64,000 nt of DNA from positions 310,001 through 374,000 of the forward strand of contig JAANYP010006957.1 in NCBI GenBank assembly GCA_020465985.1, given 5' to 3'. The notes beneath the pieces were generated by a model. The model had not been told where the DNA came from. It worked only from the letters and a program-made list of their open reading frames with translations, and did not search any database. This document shows positions 40,023 to 53,463 of the stretch, in pieces. A program made the position numbers and the translations under genes. Every line of letters starts with the position of its first letter. Position 1 is the first letter of the stretch. Origin of the DNA: Centrapalus pauciflorus (Eukaryota; Streptophyta; Magnoliopsida; Asterales; Asteraceae).

Positions 40023-43000
40023 ATGGCCGCTTCACTCCCTCATACTCTTCCCCTTCCTCGCCGCCATCATTCTTCAGCTTCACTTGTCAAGTAAGCAACA
40101 TCTTATTGTAAACATATATACTTATACGCGGATTTAGCTCTATAAGTACTTGTTCCTACTTACATAGTCAATTAAATTTAGATTAATCCGATTTATTATA
40201 TAGCGTTTCTCTACCATCACCGATAAGCAGGATTCGTAAACGAAAAGTATATGATTTTGTAATTAGAAGCAATACGAATTCATAACCGACTTAGATTTCT
40301 GATTTATTAGAAGGGAAAGCAGTAACTAGGGGAAGGGGAGTCATGTAAAAATGAATCATTTTATCTTGTAGCTTCAAAAAAGTTCCTTTAAATGCTCGGC
40401 CTTTTTGTACTCTAACAATTCCATGTTAAGATTTTAGTGAGTTGGCACCGGTTATAAGCAACACAAAATTCATTTCATCATAGAAAACCCCCTTTGTAGT
40501 CCTACACTGTCTATATCTTGGCTGATAGGTTAACAGCATTCCAAATTTCATTGATAAAAGAGGTATTCTAAGTTGAATAGATCTTCAGCTTCAGAACCAA
40601 ACGAACTCTAGTTGCATTTTAACTTTTGGATGGACTCTGAAAATAGAGGATCATTGGTGTTAGGCTTGAGACAAGACTAATGTCTCTTTTGGATGCACAA
40701 TGTTCTAGATTGGACCACAATACCAGGGCACTGAGGCACACACCTCTTTTTTGTTTTTGAGTAGGGTAATACAGTGGAACTCTATAGAGGCAGTCTGGCA
40801 GAACCGCAGAAGTAAATTAATAATTATCCATATGAAGATATAATTTGAATATACCGTGTGCATACACAAAAAAAAAAAAAAAAAAAAGAAAAAGAAAAAG
40901 AACGCGTTTGGTTTTTTGGAAGGGTTTAATATTAAAGCAAGATGATGATGCAACCCTGATATGGGGAAACATGAAACTCATCTAGAATGGTTTTACAGCT
41001 TTTGCTGGACCAAAATTGTATGGAATGTGGCAGTTCTGTTGAAAACCTGTTATGGGAAATGATGGTCGTTAATTGGCAAAGAGAAGATAAAAACTAGACA
41101 GCAATGGAAATTTGCACTTGTGAATAAGTTATAAGGCCTTTATACCATGACCCATTTTAACCAAAACTAGCTGATTTAATAGTTTCTATACTTATAAGTT
41201 GATATACATACACTTGCCTTCCACACACATTCTGGACTTCTCGTGCTTGTATGATGGATCAGTTATCATCCTTTTTTGTCATTGAATCAATTAATTGTTT
41301 CAGGACATTATTACATTAAATTGCTAACATGCTTTAATTCTTAGTAAGCAGATTCTTAGTATATATTGGTTTGACCCCAACTTCAATAACCAAAGACGAG
41401 CAATGGTGGTCTGTCAAGGTATGTTGGCACCTAGAAAATTTATGCAGAGAAGGAAAAAGATAGAAGTTTTTGAGGATGCTGATGATGAAGAAGATCAAAA
41501 GAACTGGAGGAAGATGATGAATGAAATTGATGAGGTGGGCTCTGCGGTCTCTGTGCTCAGAACACGGAGGACAAAAAACCAACCTCTTCCCAAGGACCTA
41601 GTTTTGGGAACATTGGTTAGATTTAAGCAGCAAAGAAAATGGAATATTGTTGCTGAGGTATACACTACTGTTTTTCCTTGAGTTTCCCTTTATAATTTCA
41701 TTTTGATCCTAAAACGTAGTTAAAGGGGAATGCGCTTCACAAGATGTAGTAATAATCATTAGGGTTGATGTTCTTACTTTTGTAGATTCTCGAGTGGCTT
41801 CGAACTCAGCATTGGTGGAATTTTAATGAAATGGATGCTCTGATGCTGATTACCGCTTATGGAAAACAAGGAGACTTTAACAAAGCAGAAAGGGTTTTTA
41901 GCTATATAAACAAGAAGGGCTATCCACCAAGTGTTATATCTCATACTGCTCTTATGGAAGCATATGGAAAAGGAGGTCAGTGCAACAAGGCGGAGGCAAT
42001 TTTTAGAAGGATGCAATCTTCAGGACCCGAACCTTCTGCTGTAACATATCAAATAATTCTTAAGATATTTGTCGAGGTGATTACATTTACTGTATTACCA
42101 TTCATTGATTTTTCAAGCTGTAGCACTTTCTCTGCTAAGAATACAACAAAAATGCTAAGTTTTAGGTTATACTTCCGAGGTAAAAAAAAAGCAACACCAT
42201 GCTATTTGACTGCTATTGTCCCACAAAAATGAAACAAATTGTTCTGTTTCTTCTAATTTGTATCTTTGGATATTAAACCTTGCCACTGGATCCATGGATA
42301 TTGCAGGCTGACAAGTTTGAAGAAGCAGAAGAAATTTTTGAAACCATTCTAACCAATGAGGTTTCATCTTTAAATCCAGACCAACAGATGTTTCACATGA
42401 TGATTTATATGTACAAAAAAGCAGGGAGCAGCAATAAGGCACGGAGGCTATTTTCAATGATGACTGAAAGAGGACTCCAGCGAACCTCAGTAACTTATAA
42501 TAGTTTGATGTCATATGAAACTAACTATAAGGAGGTTGCAAAAATCTATGATCAGGTAAGCCAAAAGGAGGATGTATAATATAAATCTTTTGTAAGTTTA
42601 TTTGATCACAAATGGTGGAAAGTCCTCTCCTCTTGTATGTATGGTTCTGGCTCCAGTCATTCATATATGCAATTTGCTAAGATGGCATGTATATAGTTCT
42701 CCCAAGTAGTTCAAAAATCTTAGAAGGCGATACTCGTAAATCCTTTTGGTTTCATGTAATGTAGAAGTTTCTTCCCGACTCTGAGTGACATGACTGATGG
42801 TGTAGATGCAAAGAGCTGGGGTGCGACCTGATGTTGTGAGCTATGCACTACTCATTAGTGCTTATGGGAAAGCCCGAAGGGAAGAAGAGGCATTAGCTGT
42901 ATTTGAAGAGATGCTGGATGCTGGTGTGAGGTCTGCTCATCCTTAATCCTTGCTCATAGTATAAATGTGGCTTATGATGCTGTTTAGGTCATAAAAGCAT

Positions 43001-44347
43001 TTTGTTTTTTTTTGTTTGTTTTAAAATACAAAATTATCATTTGCGTGAAGCTACTACTTATAGGGAGCAGAAAATGAAAAGCGAATGTTCTTTCTTTCTC
43101 TTTTTGACATAAGTAAATTGTATTGATAGTAACTGAGTTTTGCTTCACATAAAACTATTAAATCCAAGCATACCAATAACACGAAGTGGTAACTCTCATA
43201 TAATTACATCTACAGTGAGACATATCTGCTTGTAGATCAAAAAACACCAAGGTTCAATGGTTCATAGGTATTAACTAGTTTTTTTCCTTTCGAAATATAA
43301 CATTGGGCCTATTCTTTGGAAGTGGTTGAGGCATCTGCTGCTGTAATCTTTTTCGACAATAGTATGTATTTATACTTTTGCAAGTAAAAGAATGTGTGAA
43401 TGTGATTATCTTATTGCTTACATATTTTACTCATTTAATATGTTTTAGGCCAACCCAAAAAGCCTATAACATCTTGCTTGATGCGTTTGCCATATCTGGA
43501 ATGGTGGAGCAGGCAAAGATCGTATTCAAGAGCATGCGGAGGGACAGGTGAAACTCTTTAAACTATTACATAAGAGTTTAGCCAAAAAAAAAGAAAAAAA
43601 AAAATTACATCCCCAGTTTTGCAGGCACCTTTAGTCAATATCACCGTGGGAACTTACTTCGCTAGCTCCCTAAACCTGTTGGGTTTCGATTCTTGTATTG
43701 TAACTATAATTTCTAATACTTATATCAATAATATGTGGAAGGCAGGAGCTGAACTCATCTTCATCTTATGTAGATGCACCCCCGATCTTTGTTCATACAC
43801 AACTATGTTATCAACGTATGTGAATGCATCTGACATGGAGGGAGCTGAGAAATTCTTCAAAAGAATAAAGCAAGATGGACTTGAACCTAATGTCGTCACA
43901 TATGGAACTCTAATTAAAGGTTATGCCAAGACAAATGACCTTGAGACGATGATGCAGAAATACGAGGAACTGCAGGTACATGGTATCAAGGCAAATCAAA
44001 CTATCTTCACTACAATCATGGATGCATACGGGAAGAACAGGGATTTCGGGGAAGCTGTGATTTGGTACAAAGAAATGAAATCTTGTGGGGTTGTTCCCGA
44101 TCAAAAAGCAAAGAATATTCTTTTGTCTTTGGCGAATACTGCTGAAGAAAAAGCAGAAGCTAATAAATTAGTAGGACAAAACGATCATGCAGTGATTAAT
44201 GACAATATCCTTTTGGAAGATGATAACAGTGATGATGATGATGACGACGATGATGATGAAGATAAAGATGAAGATGAAGATGAAGCAGAGCAAGACCTTT
44301 CTTTTATAGATGAAAGGAGAGGATTGTCGGTTCCAATTGGTGTATAA
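40023..44347 (+). CDS. Chloroplast PPR protein, At3g59040-like
   Basis: Seven exons (40023-40090, 41345-41657, 41786-42076, 42307-42555, 42806-42930, 43449-43547, 43774-44347) close in frame to 572 residues. The Ser/Leu/Arg-rich start (MAASLPHTLPLPRRHHSS) suits a chloroplast transit peptide. About nine P-type PPR motifs follow, e.g. DALMLITAYGKQGDFNKAER, VISHTALMEAYGKGGQCNKA and VVTYGTLIKGYAKTNDLETM. P-class PPR proteins bind organelle RNA in a sequence-specific way. The protein ends in a long Asp/Glu run. Exon 2 has two acceptors 15 nt apart (exon starting 41345 or 41360) that both keep the frame, so residues near the transit-peptide junction may vary. Intron 5 uses a weak donor (GAG|GTCTGC). 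Match to Arabidopsis At3g59040 is from recalled sequence. Confidence 0.93.
44217..44296 (+). repeat. GAT/GAC/GAA codon run encoding an acidic tail
   Basis: An imperfect triplet repeat in the last exon of the PPR gene encodes roughly 25 Asp and Glu residues. Length is probably variable between alleles. Confidence 0.85.
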
Positions 44348-44611
44348 TGGCACGAGTCATGCTTTGCAACATTTACCTTTTGTGAAAATTTTTGGAGCTA
44401 GAGTTCCACACTTGTGTATAGCCTTAACACTGTTTCGTTTGTTTTAGGGTTACACTGATTGCTAATAAGTAACAAATCTTGCCTGACCGAATAAGCGGTT
44501 GATGAGTAAAAATACCTACTTATCACTTATTAAAACAAAACCATTAATTCGTGTGATATGGTTTAACAAGTGATAAGTTTGGAGAACAAACCTACAATTT
44601 TTCTTCAATGA

Positions 44612-44659
<48 letters not shown>

Positions 44660-46555
44660 GGATCATGTGAGAAGGAATTTAGGGTGAGAAAGAGTGAGAA
44701 ATAATCTTGGCCATTAAAAGAATTGATGTCTATGATAATACTATGTACGTCAAGCATCAAATACACTCCACGATTAGAAACTCCCTTTGTGTTCATATCC
44801 ACTAGGGTTTTTTGTTTCTTCACTATGTTTTCGTGTTCTTTGTGTTCATAGTCTTCTTGTTCAGATTTAATTTGTGTGTTTGTTCTAGAACTGTATGATT
44901 TGTTTGTTCTTTGTGTTCTCAATATTTGATTTGACTTGGCATTTGAAAATCGTTATGATTTGTTCAACCAGACTGGGGGAGGGGGGTTTTCGGAATTGAG
45001 GTGTTCATCGAAGAAAGTGGCTATCAGTGATGGATACTAGGTCAACGGGTTGCAACCGACTTAAGTCTGTTGCAATTCATCTTAAAAAAACGAATTTATG
45101 AGATTTAATTGGTTGAGATTTTTTTCAAGTAGTTGTGTCCCAAACAATGCACGGGCATTATCCATGACCATTAAAAGTTTCTATGGCAAAACCAAACATA
45201 AAGGGCAAGTTGAAGCAATGAGAGATTCTGCAACGCTTGCATGGTTTATTTCCTGGGCTAAAAAAATCGATGAATAGTTTGTAAGTAGCTAACTTACAAG
45301 TCTTTCACCCATGTGGCTGCACGCTATGTTAGACTCCTAAGACTCGATAAACCATCCTTGGTGCAACAAAGTTAATATATTCACGACACGTAGCGATAGG
45401 TATCCCGCAGTATAGTATTTATTGCTACTTTAAATGAAGAGGTAATTTAGTTCCTATGACGTAAAAGCTGTTTTAGGAGTAAATTTGCAAGCTGCCACAC
45501 AACTCTCCTAGGACTCATGTTTTCAAAAGATGAGTTTAGAGATCACAAAGCCATATCTCCAAGACCCAAATGGAACCAACAAGAAATTTAACCCAACCAA
45601 GGATATTCACCAAGTATGTCAATAATGCAGAATACTTGACCTCGAATATCAAATGGAATGGACCTGTAAACAATCAAATAACAAAATTGATTTACCAATC
45701 TATTCAACAAAATTGATTATATTTCAATGTACCAATGAACAATCTTATATCACCCATCCAACAACAAAATAGAAATAGATCAATCAAACAGTTGTAAAAA
45801 CAATAACCGTGAGAACGAGCTGAGGATGTCGGCGGTCAATGGCTAGGTAGAGGGTGACACGAGCAAAGGAAACGATCAGAGTCTGAAAAGGTGAGAGGGG
45901 GAGGTCCGTGACCGTGAGTCGCTGTTTCTTTTGTTTTAGGGTTACACACTTACACTAACTGCCAAAAAGTAACAAGTCTTAGCTGACGCAACAAGTGATT
46001 GATAAGTAAACTTATCAACAATTTGAAAAGGGTAAACTTATCAGCTAAAACCACTTGCCAAATAGATATAACCTAATAAGTCATAAGTTCAGGGAAAAAA
46101 CACCCTCATAGTAGATTACCCGTTATGCAATAACGGATGGGACAAAAGTGATTTGGTTATAGATTCTCTGAATAGATTGAAACCAAATAACCACCAAGTG
46201 ATTTCACATTGAAAACTAAACTCCGTTGAAACTTTTCATCGAACGGAAAGAAAAAAAAAAGTAACAGAACAGAAACATTAAGATCTCTTATAATCTCATG
46301 TTGCAGAATGTAGAATAGCAAGCTCAGTTACAATAGTGCAGAAAGATGGCTAGTCTTCACACCATACCAAAAGTAAAACCTTCAAATACACACCTAAACA
46401 GCCTTAAGAAGTAGCATCCAAAGCACAACACATAAGGCAACGGCAATTCAAATGAGTCTGACATCGCCAATTAGACAAGTTAAACTTACTCCCTCCAACC
46501 TAAACATTAAACAACTCCGCACACTGTATGCTTCAAGCCTCGAGGGTATGCCAAA
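44348..46555. other. Convergent spacer between the PPR gene and Y14
   Basis: Besides the (TA)n array at 44615, a block near 44434-44595 (TTTGTTTTAGGGTTACAC, GATGAGTAAA, then GTGATAAGTTTGG) is repeated in diverged form at 45930-46110. It looks like two copies of a MITE built on TTATCA-type words. No gene seen. Confidence 0.5.
44615..44656. repeat. (TA)n microsatellite, ~42 bp
   Basis: Pure TA run. Its right flank begins TTCAGGATCATGTGAGAAGG, which may be one end of another TA-associated element; no partner end was found. Confidence 0.9.
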
Positions 46556-49500
46556 TCAAAATCTTCTCCTTGGACTTCTTGACCGATGCCCACGGGGTGA
46601 TCTGAGCAAATATGGTGGACATAAAAAGATTAGTTAAAAAAAATACTATTTAAAAAGAGCCATAAGTTGTTGCAACCTCATTGAAGCAGGGCATGATGCA
46701 AAGTTCAAACACCAAGCAACTTACAAGTACTGAAAAGTATACGTATAAAGGATCCCCATGTTTCTAACTTGAAATACAATAGAGAATTAAAACGGAAACA
46801 GCAATAGGCAACAAACCTCCTCCTATTATTTCTCCTTCTAAAAGGACCTTTGCTGAATGCCCAATCAACATTGACTGTTTGAGTCAGCAGTTCACCTCCA
46901 TCCATTGCAGCTATAGCTTTCTCTGCTTCCTCAAAGTTTTCATATTCAATCAGTGCATAGCCCTGTTAAATATATTTTGCATCACATGTACTGTAAAATA
47001 AAAATTAACTATAGGTACAAATCCCGATCCATGTGGCAGTCCAGTGAAAGGGACAAAACTAATTGACTTAAACAAACTAATCAGAAAGTTAGGAAACAAC
47101 AATAGCAACAATCAATGGTCCAACAGTGTTAGCACGTAGCTGCATAATACGTGACAAAAAACAATATTTAAGAGGTGTTTGGTTGGCAGGTTTGAGAAGT
47201 AGGAAACGAAATGGTATCAGAACATGGTTGTTTGGTTTGTACTTATGGGTATTGGAAATAAATCCCAAAATTTTGAAAATCCCTCAAACCAAGGTAGGAG
47301 CTGGGTTAGAAAATGATACTAACTGATATGCATAGTAATTTATGATTAAAAACCACACGCACCTCAAAAGCTCATCCATCATGTATTAAAAAATGTCATT
47401 TTCCCAAAAATATTATATTTTTACATAAAAAAGATAAGTACTACCTGTCACTATATAAAGCCTATCATACCCAGAAATAATATATATTTGCGGGTTTATT
47501 ATGAAAAAAAACCCATGTTTTTTCACGATTTAGTCCCTTCGTGTTAATTTTTACCAATAAAATCCTCAAGTTATTTACTCTTTCTGGCTTTCAGAATTTT
47601 CTTTTTCAATTTCCCAAAAAAGACTTCCAAGTTTGAGGATCTTTCAGGAAAAAAAAAAGTGAAAACATGTTGGTTTTCTTTTGAAAAAAGAAAAACCAAA
47701 ACTTTTCCGAAAAGCAGAATGAAAACAATAACATGAGGACTTTTTAGGAAAAAATAACATAGATGGATGAAAACACAAAAAACGTGAAAACATGGTTTTT
47801 ATATTAAACCCTATATTTGCCAATTGCTACTTTAGTTGTTCCATAAACAATACATTCATGTTTTTATATTCTTGTTCACGGTGTGTTCAAATGTGTGCTT
47901 TCCAACTAATCATATGCATATTGCGATTTCAAAGCGCTAATAATCAGTTTTTAGTGTTTCTGTATTGTAACTATCTGATTATTCGGGGGTCAAATAATCA
48001 GTGTAGTCTGTCTGCAACAAAAAACTGAGATCATTTGAAATTATGTCATTTTATCTATTGAATGTCGATTCTTTAATTCATCACAGTTTGCCGAACACTC
48101 CAATCAAAACACGGATTATTAGATTATCAAAACTACCAAAAAAACAGAATACCAAACATTATATATGCAGCCAAGTTTGTAAGAGCTGATTATTCATTGT
48201 TGAAATCCAGGTGCAAGTATAGATGCTAAATACTTCGTATAAGTTTTCTCCTATCCCCCCATGTCCTCCGCTTAACAAGCATACATGTGAGCTTCAGGCT
48301 TTTAAAGGTACAAGTATACAACTCCCTATTTTGTAACAGAAAACCACATATACAGCTCAGCTACTTATCCTTTATAATCAAATACTCAATTCCCTTCTAT
48401 AATACATAAAAAGACAATAATTCATGAGAGAACTATCATTATACCTTGACAAAACCAGTCCGGCGATCAAGATTAAGATGCAAGTTCTTAATCTCCCCAA
48501 ATTCTCCAAATGCATTTTGCAAGTCATCCTCTTGGGCTTCTTCATGTACTCCAGTAACCAGAATAATCCACCCTTCAATTGCTGCAGAAATTCATAATGT
48601 TGACAGATTCATCATGAACAAACACTCTTCTTTTACAATTAATATAGAGAAGTAGAGACTGATTGGTAAATTACCATGTAGATTTAACATTGGGCATGCT
48701 TCCAATATTTGGATCATAGAAGTCAAAAAAGCATCAAGTACAAAATAATATCATTGCCCATGGAGTCATGGACTGCTCATCTCATGAGTCATGCCACAAT
48801 TAGATACCGACTTAGTTACATAGAAGAGTATTTTGCAAGTCTCATGGACTGCTCATCTCATGAGTCATGCCACAATTAGATACGACTTACTTACATAGAA
48901 GAGTATTTTGCAAGTCTCAAACTGTTGAGATGTAGGCTTCGTCCCACATTGGGACTTAGTATGAATAATGACCCACATTGGTGATTGATTAGGAGATTAG
49001 ACTATTGTTTCATCTATATAAATGATGTCTTGTACTTGTTATCTTTCATCACTGAATAATAAGAGATCCCTAGTTGCCCCCGTGGACATAGGCTAGTTTA
49101 GACCGAACCACGTAAATGATCGTGTATTTTATTGTGATCGTGTGTGTGCGTTGTGTGATTAACCCTAGGAAGTGGTATCAGAACGCAAGTTCCTTTAGGT
49201 TACATCAGATCACATCGCCCCTGCCCTAGCCCCCCTTTGCGTCGACAGCCCCCTGTTGCAGTTTGCAGTGCACCCCTGCCTGCCTGTGCCGCTGTTGTAT
49301 GGTTTAAGAGTAAATACAGCCTCACGGATATAACTTGGCCTTCCTAGACCTTTCTTTACGCACATCCCAACACTCCTTTCAAACAACAAATGGTAAACCC
49401 GCTTGCGAACCTCTAAGAGATTCATAGTGTTTTAGTGATCAAAATTTTCCTTACAAGCCAATTACATATTGTCCTGGTCTTTACTCTTTACCCATGAGTA

Positions 49501-50054
49501 GCAGTTTCTCGTAATGATTGTCCACAATAGCAACACACCTTGGGAAAGACAACCTCAAAGTATCAAACTATGTGGCTTTTAACATTACCACAGAAAACTA
49601 ACAAATTTAAAAGTAGTGAACATCCTATGGTACCAGCTTAAACCTCCAACTAAAGACAGGTATGCAAACATTCAAAGTACACCTACAAAATCTACACCAA
49701 ATCTAAACAAAGTTACTAACTCAAACACAAGGATTGGATAGAAATAGAATGCAGAGAGCATAAAGACAACTCACATCGTTCAGGACCAGGGCCGCCATCG
49801 GAATCAAGCGAATCAAAACGAGCAGACATACGATTGTTACGTTCGGCGTCGGTTTCTTCACGGAATCCACGGCCTTTAGTTTTCTTAGGAGCGGCGGCGT
49901 TGGCGGAACCACCAGTTATAGCGGATTTAATTTTAGGGATGGGAGCGGAAGCCCTAGGAGAAGAGGCCTCGACGTCAACGGCGGCGTCTTCATCCATGAG
50001 ATCATCGTCATCAGGTTCAAAGTCCAGCGCATCTACGTCGGCAACGTTCGCCAT
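46556..50054 (-). CDS. Y14: RNA-binding protein Y14 (exon junction complex core)
   Basis: Four minus-strand exons (50054-49775, 48581-48445, 46962-46817, 46601-46556) close in frame to 202 residues, the normal plant Y14 length. The acidic N-terminus (VDALDFEPDDDDLMDEDAA) is followed by one RRM at about residues 94-172, with RNP2 WIILVTGV and RNP1 KGYALIEY. The short fourth exon adds the expected Arg/Ser tail ending HRSRSPRRRF. Y14 pairs with MAGO in the exon junction complex, which marks spliced mRNAs for export, translation and nonsense-mediated decay. Y14 normally uses its RRM mainly to bind MAGO. Intron 1 holds LTR debris and intron 2 a Mutator-like MITE. Confidence 0.96.
47492..47811. mobile_element. 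Mutator-like MITE in Y14 intron 2
   Basis: A 320-bp element with perfect 9-bp duplications TATATTTGC (47483-47491 and 47812-47820). The ends are GGGTTTATTATGAAAAAAAA and its relative TTTTTATATTAAACCC. Inner arms pair through CACGATTTAGTCCCTTCGTG-type sequence. It is the best-preserved member of the family at 13315 and 25054. Confidence 0.88.
48771..48922. repeat. Tandem duplication, 76-bp period, Y14 intron 1
   Basis: GACTGCTCATCTCATGAGTC starts at 48771 and again at 48847. The two units are almost identical, so the duplication is recent. Confidence 0.88.
48924..49185 (+). repeat. Copia-type LTR remnant with primer-binding site
   Basis: It begins TGTTGAGATGTAGGCTTCGT and includes GTCCCACATTGGGAC, a word common at the start of Copia and TRIM LTRs. 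About 240 bp later the sequence reads CCTAGGAAGTGGTATCAGAACGC, a tRNA-Met-type primer-binding site. No second LTR or coding part follows, so it is a 5' fragment in intron 1 of Y14. Confidence 0.6.
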
Positions 50055-53029
50055 TTTATTGCGTGCTTCTCTTCCGAAGGAACTGCGGCTTCTGCTGTGG
50101 GAAAGAGGGTGAGGGTTTAACCTTTTGACAGTTTCCTGCCCTCCTTGCTCCTAATAAAATTTAGCAGCCACGGGAACATGTATGCTTCTTAGTTGTCGTT
50201 TCTAGGGCGTGTTATACTGTTTGTTTGGCCAAATAATGACACAACTTTGCAAAATATGTCTTTTCGTATGCTTTTAGGTTCCGTTTAGTTAACGAAAACT
50301 AATCATTTTTTAATTTTCAAGTCATAGTTTTCATAAAAATAACAAGAGTTTGTTTAGACGATGAAGTTTTAGGTTTAAGAAAAATAATATGGATGATTAT
50401 AAAATAAGAAAATAAGATATGTGATAGAACAGTAAGAGAGAAAATGAGAGTATCATAAAGAAAAATAGGATAGATAATAGAAAAGAAAGAGATAACATAT
50501 GAAAAGTGGTATTTATTAAAATGAAATGAAAATTTATGAAATTGTTATTAAGTAAATAAGTTTTCATTTTTTTAAAGCGAGATAAAAATTTTCGGTAACT
50601 AAACTCACAACTTTTGATCCAATAAAATTATCTTTTATATAGTTTTGGATAATTACAAACTATAACTTTTAATTAATATTATTTTTTTAATGTCTATTTA
50701 TTACTTAAAGTTACTGTTACTGTCAGTTTTATCAAACATATCTATAAATTAAAAGTTTCAGCTCTTATATAAAATGAATATTAAAAGCTCCGACTAATCT
50801 ATTAGAAGTACTATCTAATAGTTGTTACAGTTTAAAGTTACGGTTAGTTACGTCATACATAACATTAATATTTAAATGAATTGATTTTGTCAATCATGGA
50901 GTACTGTTTTACTTCTTAAAGGTTAGTAAACGAGGTTTATATTAATTGTATATAATTATTTTTTATTATAATGTAAAATATAAAATTTCAAATACAAATA
51001 AGACATCAAAATGAAAACTATCATGCTAATTTATAGGGAAATTAAATATGTTACATCTAGATTTTAAAGCTATTACAAAGGCATTTGATACGATGAAACG
51101 ATAAAAAATAATATTTTATAAGCTTTTTTAGCCAATGATTATTACATATAAATAAACGTTGGCATAACTATAAAAACTCTATTTCTTTTTTACATTTTTA
51201 GTTCAAGTAATATTAAACTTAATTCTCCATTTCTTTCAATTGAAAATTAAGACTCTCGTTGTATGATAAAAAGACTTCTAAAAGGTAACACTCACATCTT
51301 AACCATAAATGTCATGACATCTTATTTGTATAATTATCATAATGGAATCATTGATATCATATAAACCTAAAAAAATGTACTGTATATAGCCCCAAATAAA
51401 TCTGGTCATAGTCTACATCATAAGACATAGGTTAATTACAAAAGTCAAGTGAAATACCAGCGTAGTACAACTACAAGTCGGTGCAGATTTTTCTTATTGC
51501 TTCTCTTCCGCTCCTATATAACTTAGCTCCTTATTTCTTGAAAAGTTTAGATTATGAAAATAGTTTAATTAGCAAAAGTTGATGAGTGCTTAGTAATGAA
51601 ATCTACATGTTTGCTACTTAATTAGAACATTCTTCATATATAAATACAGTGGTTAATAATTTACGATCCAACGTAGTAAGGAAATGCTTCAGGAAATCAA
51701 TGGCACATAGTCGTGACAACAATAATCTCTTGCTAGTGACAAAACGAAGTCGACATTAAAGTGATCAAGAGTGAGCCAAACCAATGGTATCAAAGGTTTC
51801 TATTGATGTTTGACACTACGATTGACAAATGAATATATGATTAACCTAACATGATTCGTACCGTAAATGATTAAGTTGATAAACAATTTATGATACAAAA
51901 AACATCATGTATGAATAATTATATATCATAAAAGATTTAACAACTCACATGTAGCTCAGCTACATAATATACAAGCACTCACTACCTCCTCTATAAGTCT
52001 ACACGTTTCTATTATATCCTGACACGATTATATAAAATCTAGATATTACTTAACATTATTCAACTAAGAAAAACAATAATAATAATTAATAACATGTGCA
52101 TGACCTGAACTACTTTTATACGGCTTTGTTTTCCCAACTTGTTTGACTCCTCACATAATGAACGACAAATGATTATAGCTTTTCTAAAACTTATTAACCT
52201 TCTACTATATTTTATTAACTTTTTGAGCTAAAACGGTAAAACCAAATAAAATAGTTTTATTTGCATAGCTTTCGTATTTTGACTGTATCCCATTCATAGC
52301 TTTTGTATTGTGGTTATGTAGGGGCTCTAGGATTGGTAGTGATTCTGATCCATATAAAGTACGCTTCCAACTTGTTCAAACCATAATTAACATAATAACT
52401 GAACTAATTCCATCCCCTAACAAATCCCTAACATTCGTAGCTCTTTATAACACAATTATTTTCATTTAGATCCACATCTTATTAAAGTTCACCAGCTGCT
52501 TCATAGAACCCAAAATTATGTTTATGTCATATACAAAAAACTCAGGGGCAGATGCAACTAAGAATAACGGGATCAAATGACCTCTATAATTTTATTTTTG
52601 GTATAATGAGTCCAACTTATAATAATATTAAACTAAATGTTCCCTAGTAAAATTTCATGTGCCTACTTTGATTTTTAGATGTTACGTAATAAACCTCATG
52701 TTATTTTATTATTTTAATTTCACTGTATCAAACATATCTTAAGTTTACCGTCAAATGACACCAAAATCATGTCGTGTTACTAGACGTGTGAAAAGGTTGT
52801 TTTGGAATTCAATGCAAACGCAAAACAATTTTGAGTAATCTATCATTGTTTTAAATAAAGTTGTACCATTTAACCATTCAAAATACAATTAATTTCTCAT
52901 ATTTGACATGTTTCTAATTAAAGAATGATTTAACTCCCTGCTTTGACTTTTTTGAGTTAAATATCCAAAATAATATAATAATTATCAACTACCTGATAGT
53001 AAAATGTAGTCATCAACATATTAATATCG
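50055..53029. other. AT-rich spacer upstream of Y14
   Basis: Apart from the MITE at 50275 no gene or clear element is seen. The first ~120 bases should hold the Y14 promoter and leader. Confidence 0.45.
50275..50612. mobile_element. MITE with GTTTAGTTAACGAAAA ends, copy 2
   Basis: Inverted ends GTTTAGTTAACGAAAAC and TTTTCGGTAACTAAAC. The AG-rich body (AAGAAAAATAATATGGATGA, CAGTAAGAGAGAAAA) is shared with 16622-16985. Confidence 0.72.
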
Positions 53030-53322
53030 ATAAAACCCCATAAACTTTTCTTAGTTTTGTGATTAAGTCCCTAAACTTATTTCTGATTGTTTAAGTTTTT
53101 TAACTATTTTTGTCTTATTCAAAAAACTCACCATCTTTACATGTTTTAGCGATTAAGTCTCTAAACTTTTTGTTTTATTGATTGTGTTTTACATATTCAT
53201 TCGGTAGCCGTTCAAAAATATATACTTTTGAATAATACAAAATAGTCTAGGGACTTAAACAATCGTAAAAAAAGTTTAGGGACTTAATCGTGAAAATGAG
53301 AAACGTTTATAGGGTTTATTCA
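53030..53322. mobile_element. Foldback MITE with AAACCCCATAAAC ends
   Basis: The left arm (AACCCCATAAAC, GTGATTAAGTCCCTAAACTT, GATTGTTTAAG) is the reverse complement of the right arm (CTTAAACAATCG, AAGTTTAGGGACTTAATCG, GTTTATAGGGTTT). The arms are near 100 bp. It lies just beyond the 3' end of the glucanase gene. Flanking duplications are unclear. Confidence 0.78.
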
Positions 53323-53463
53323 ATATTAATCCTATTTTTAACAACATATAAATTAATAAAATAAAAAAGAAATAATGGATTTTATTCAAATATGCGAATG
53401 CCACTTTTATTCTAGAATTAATAGATATAGTATTAGAAATGGTAATTAAGTAGTCATAGCTAG

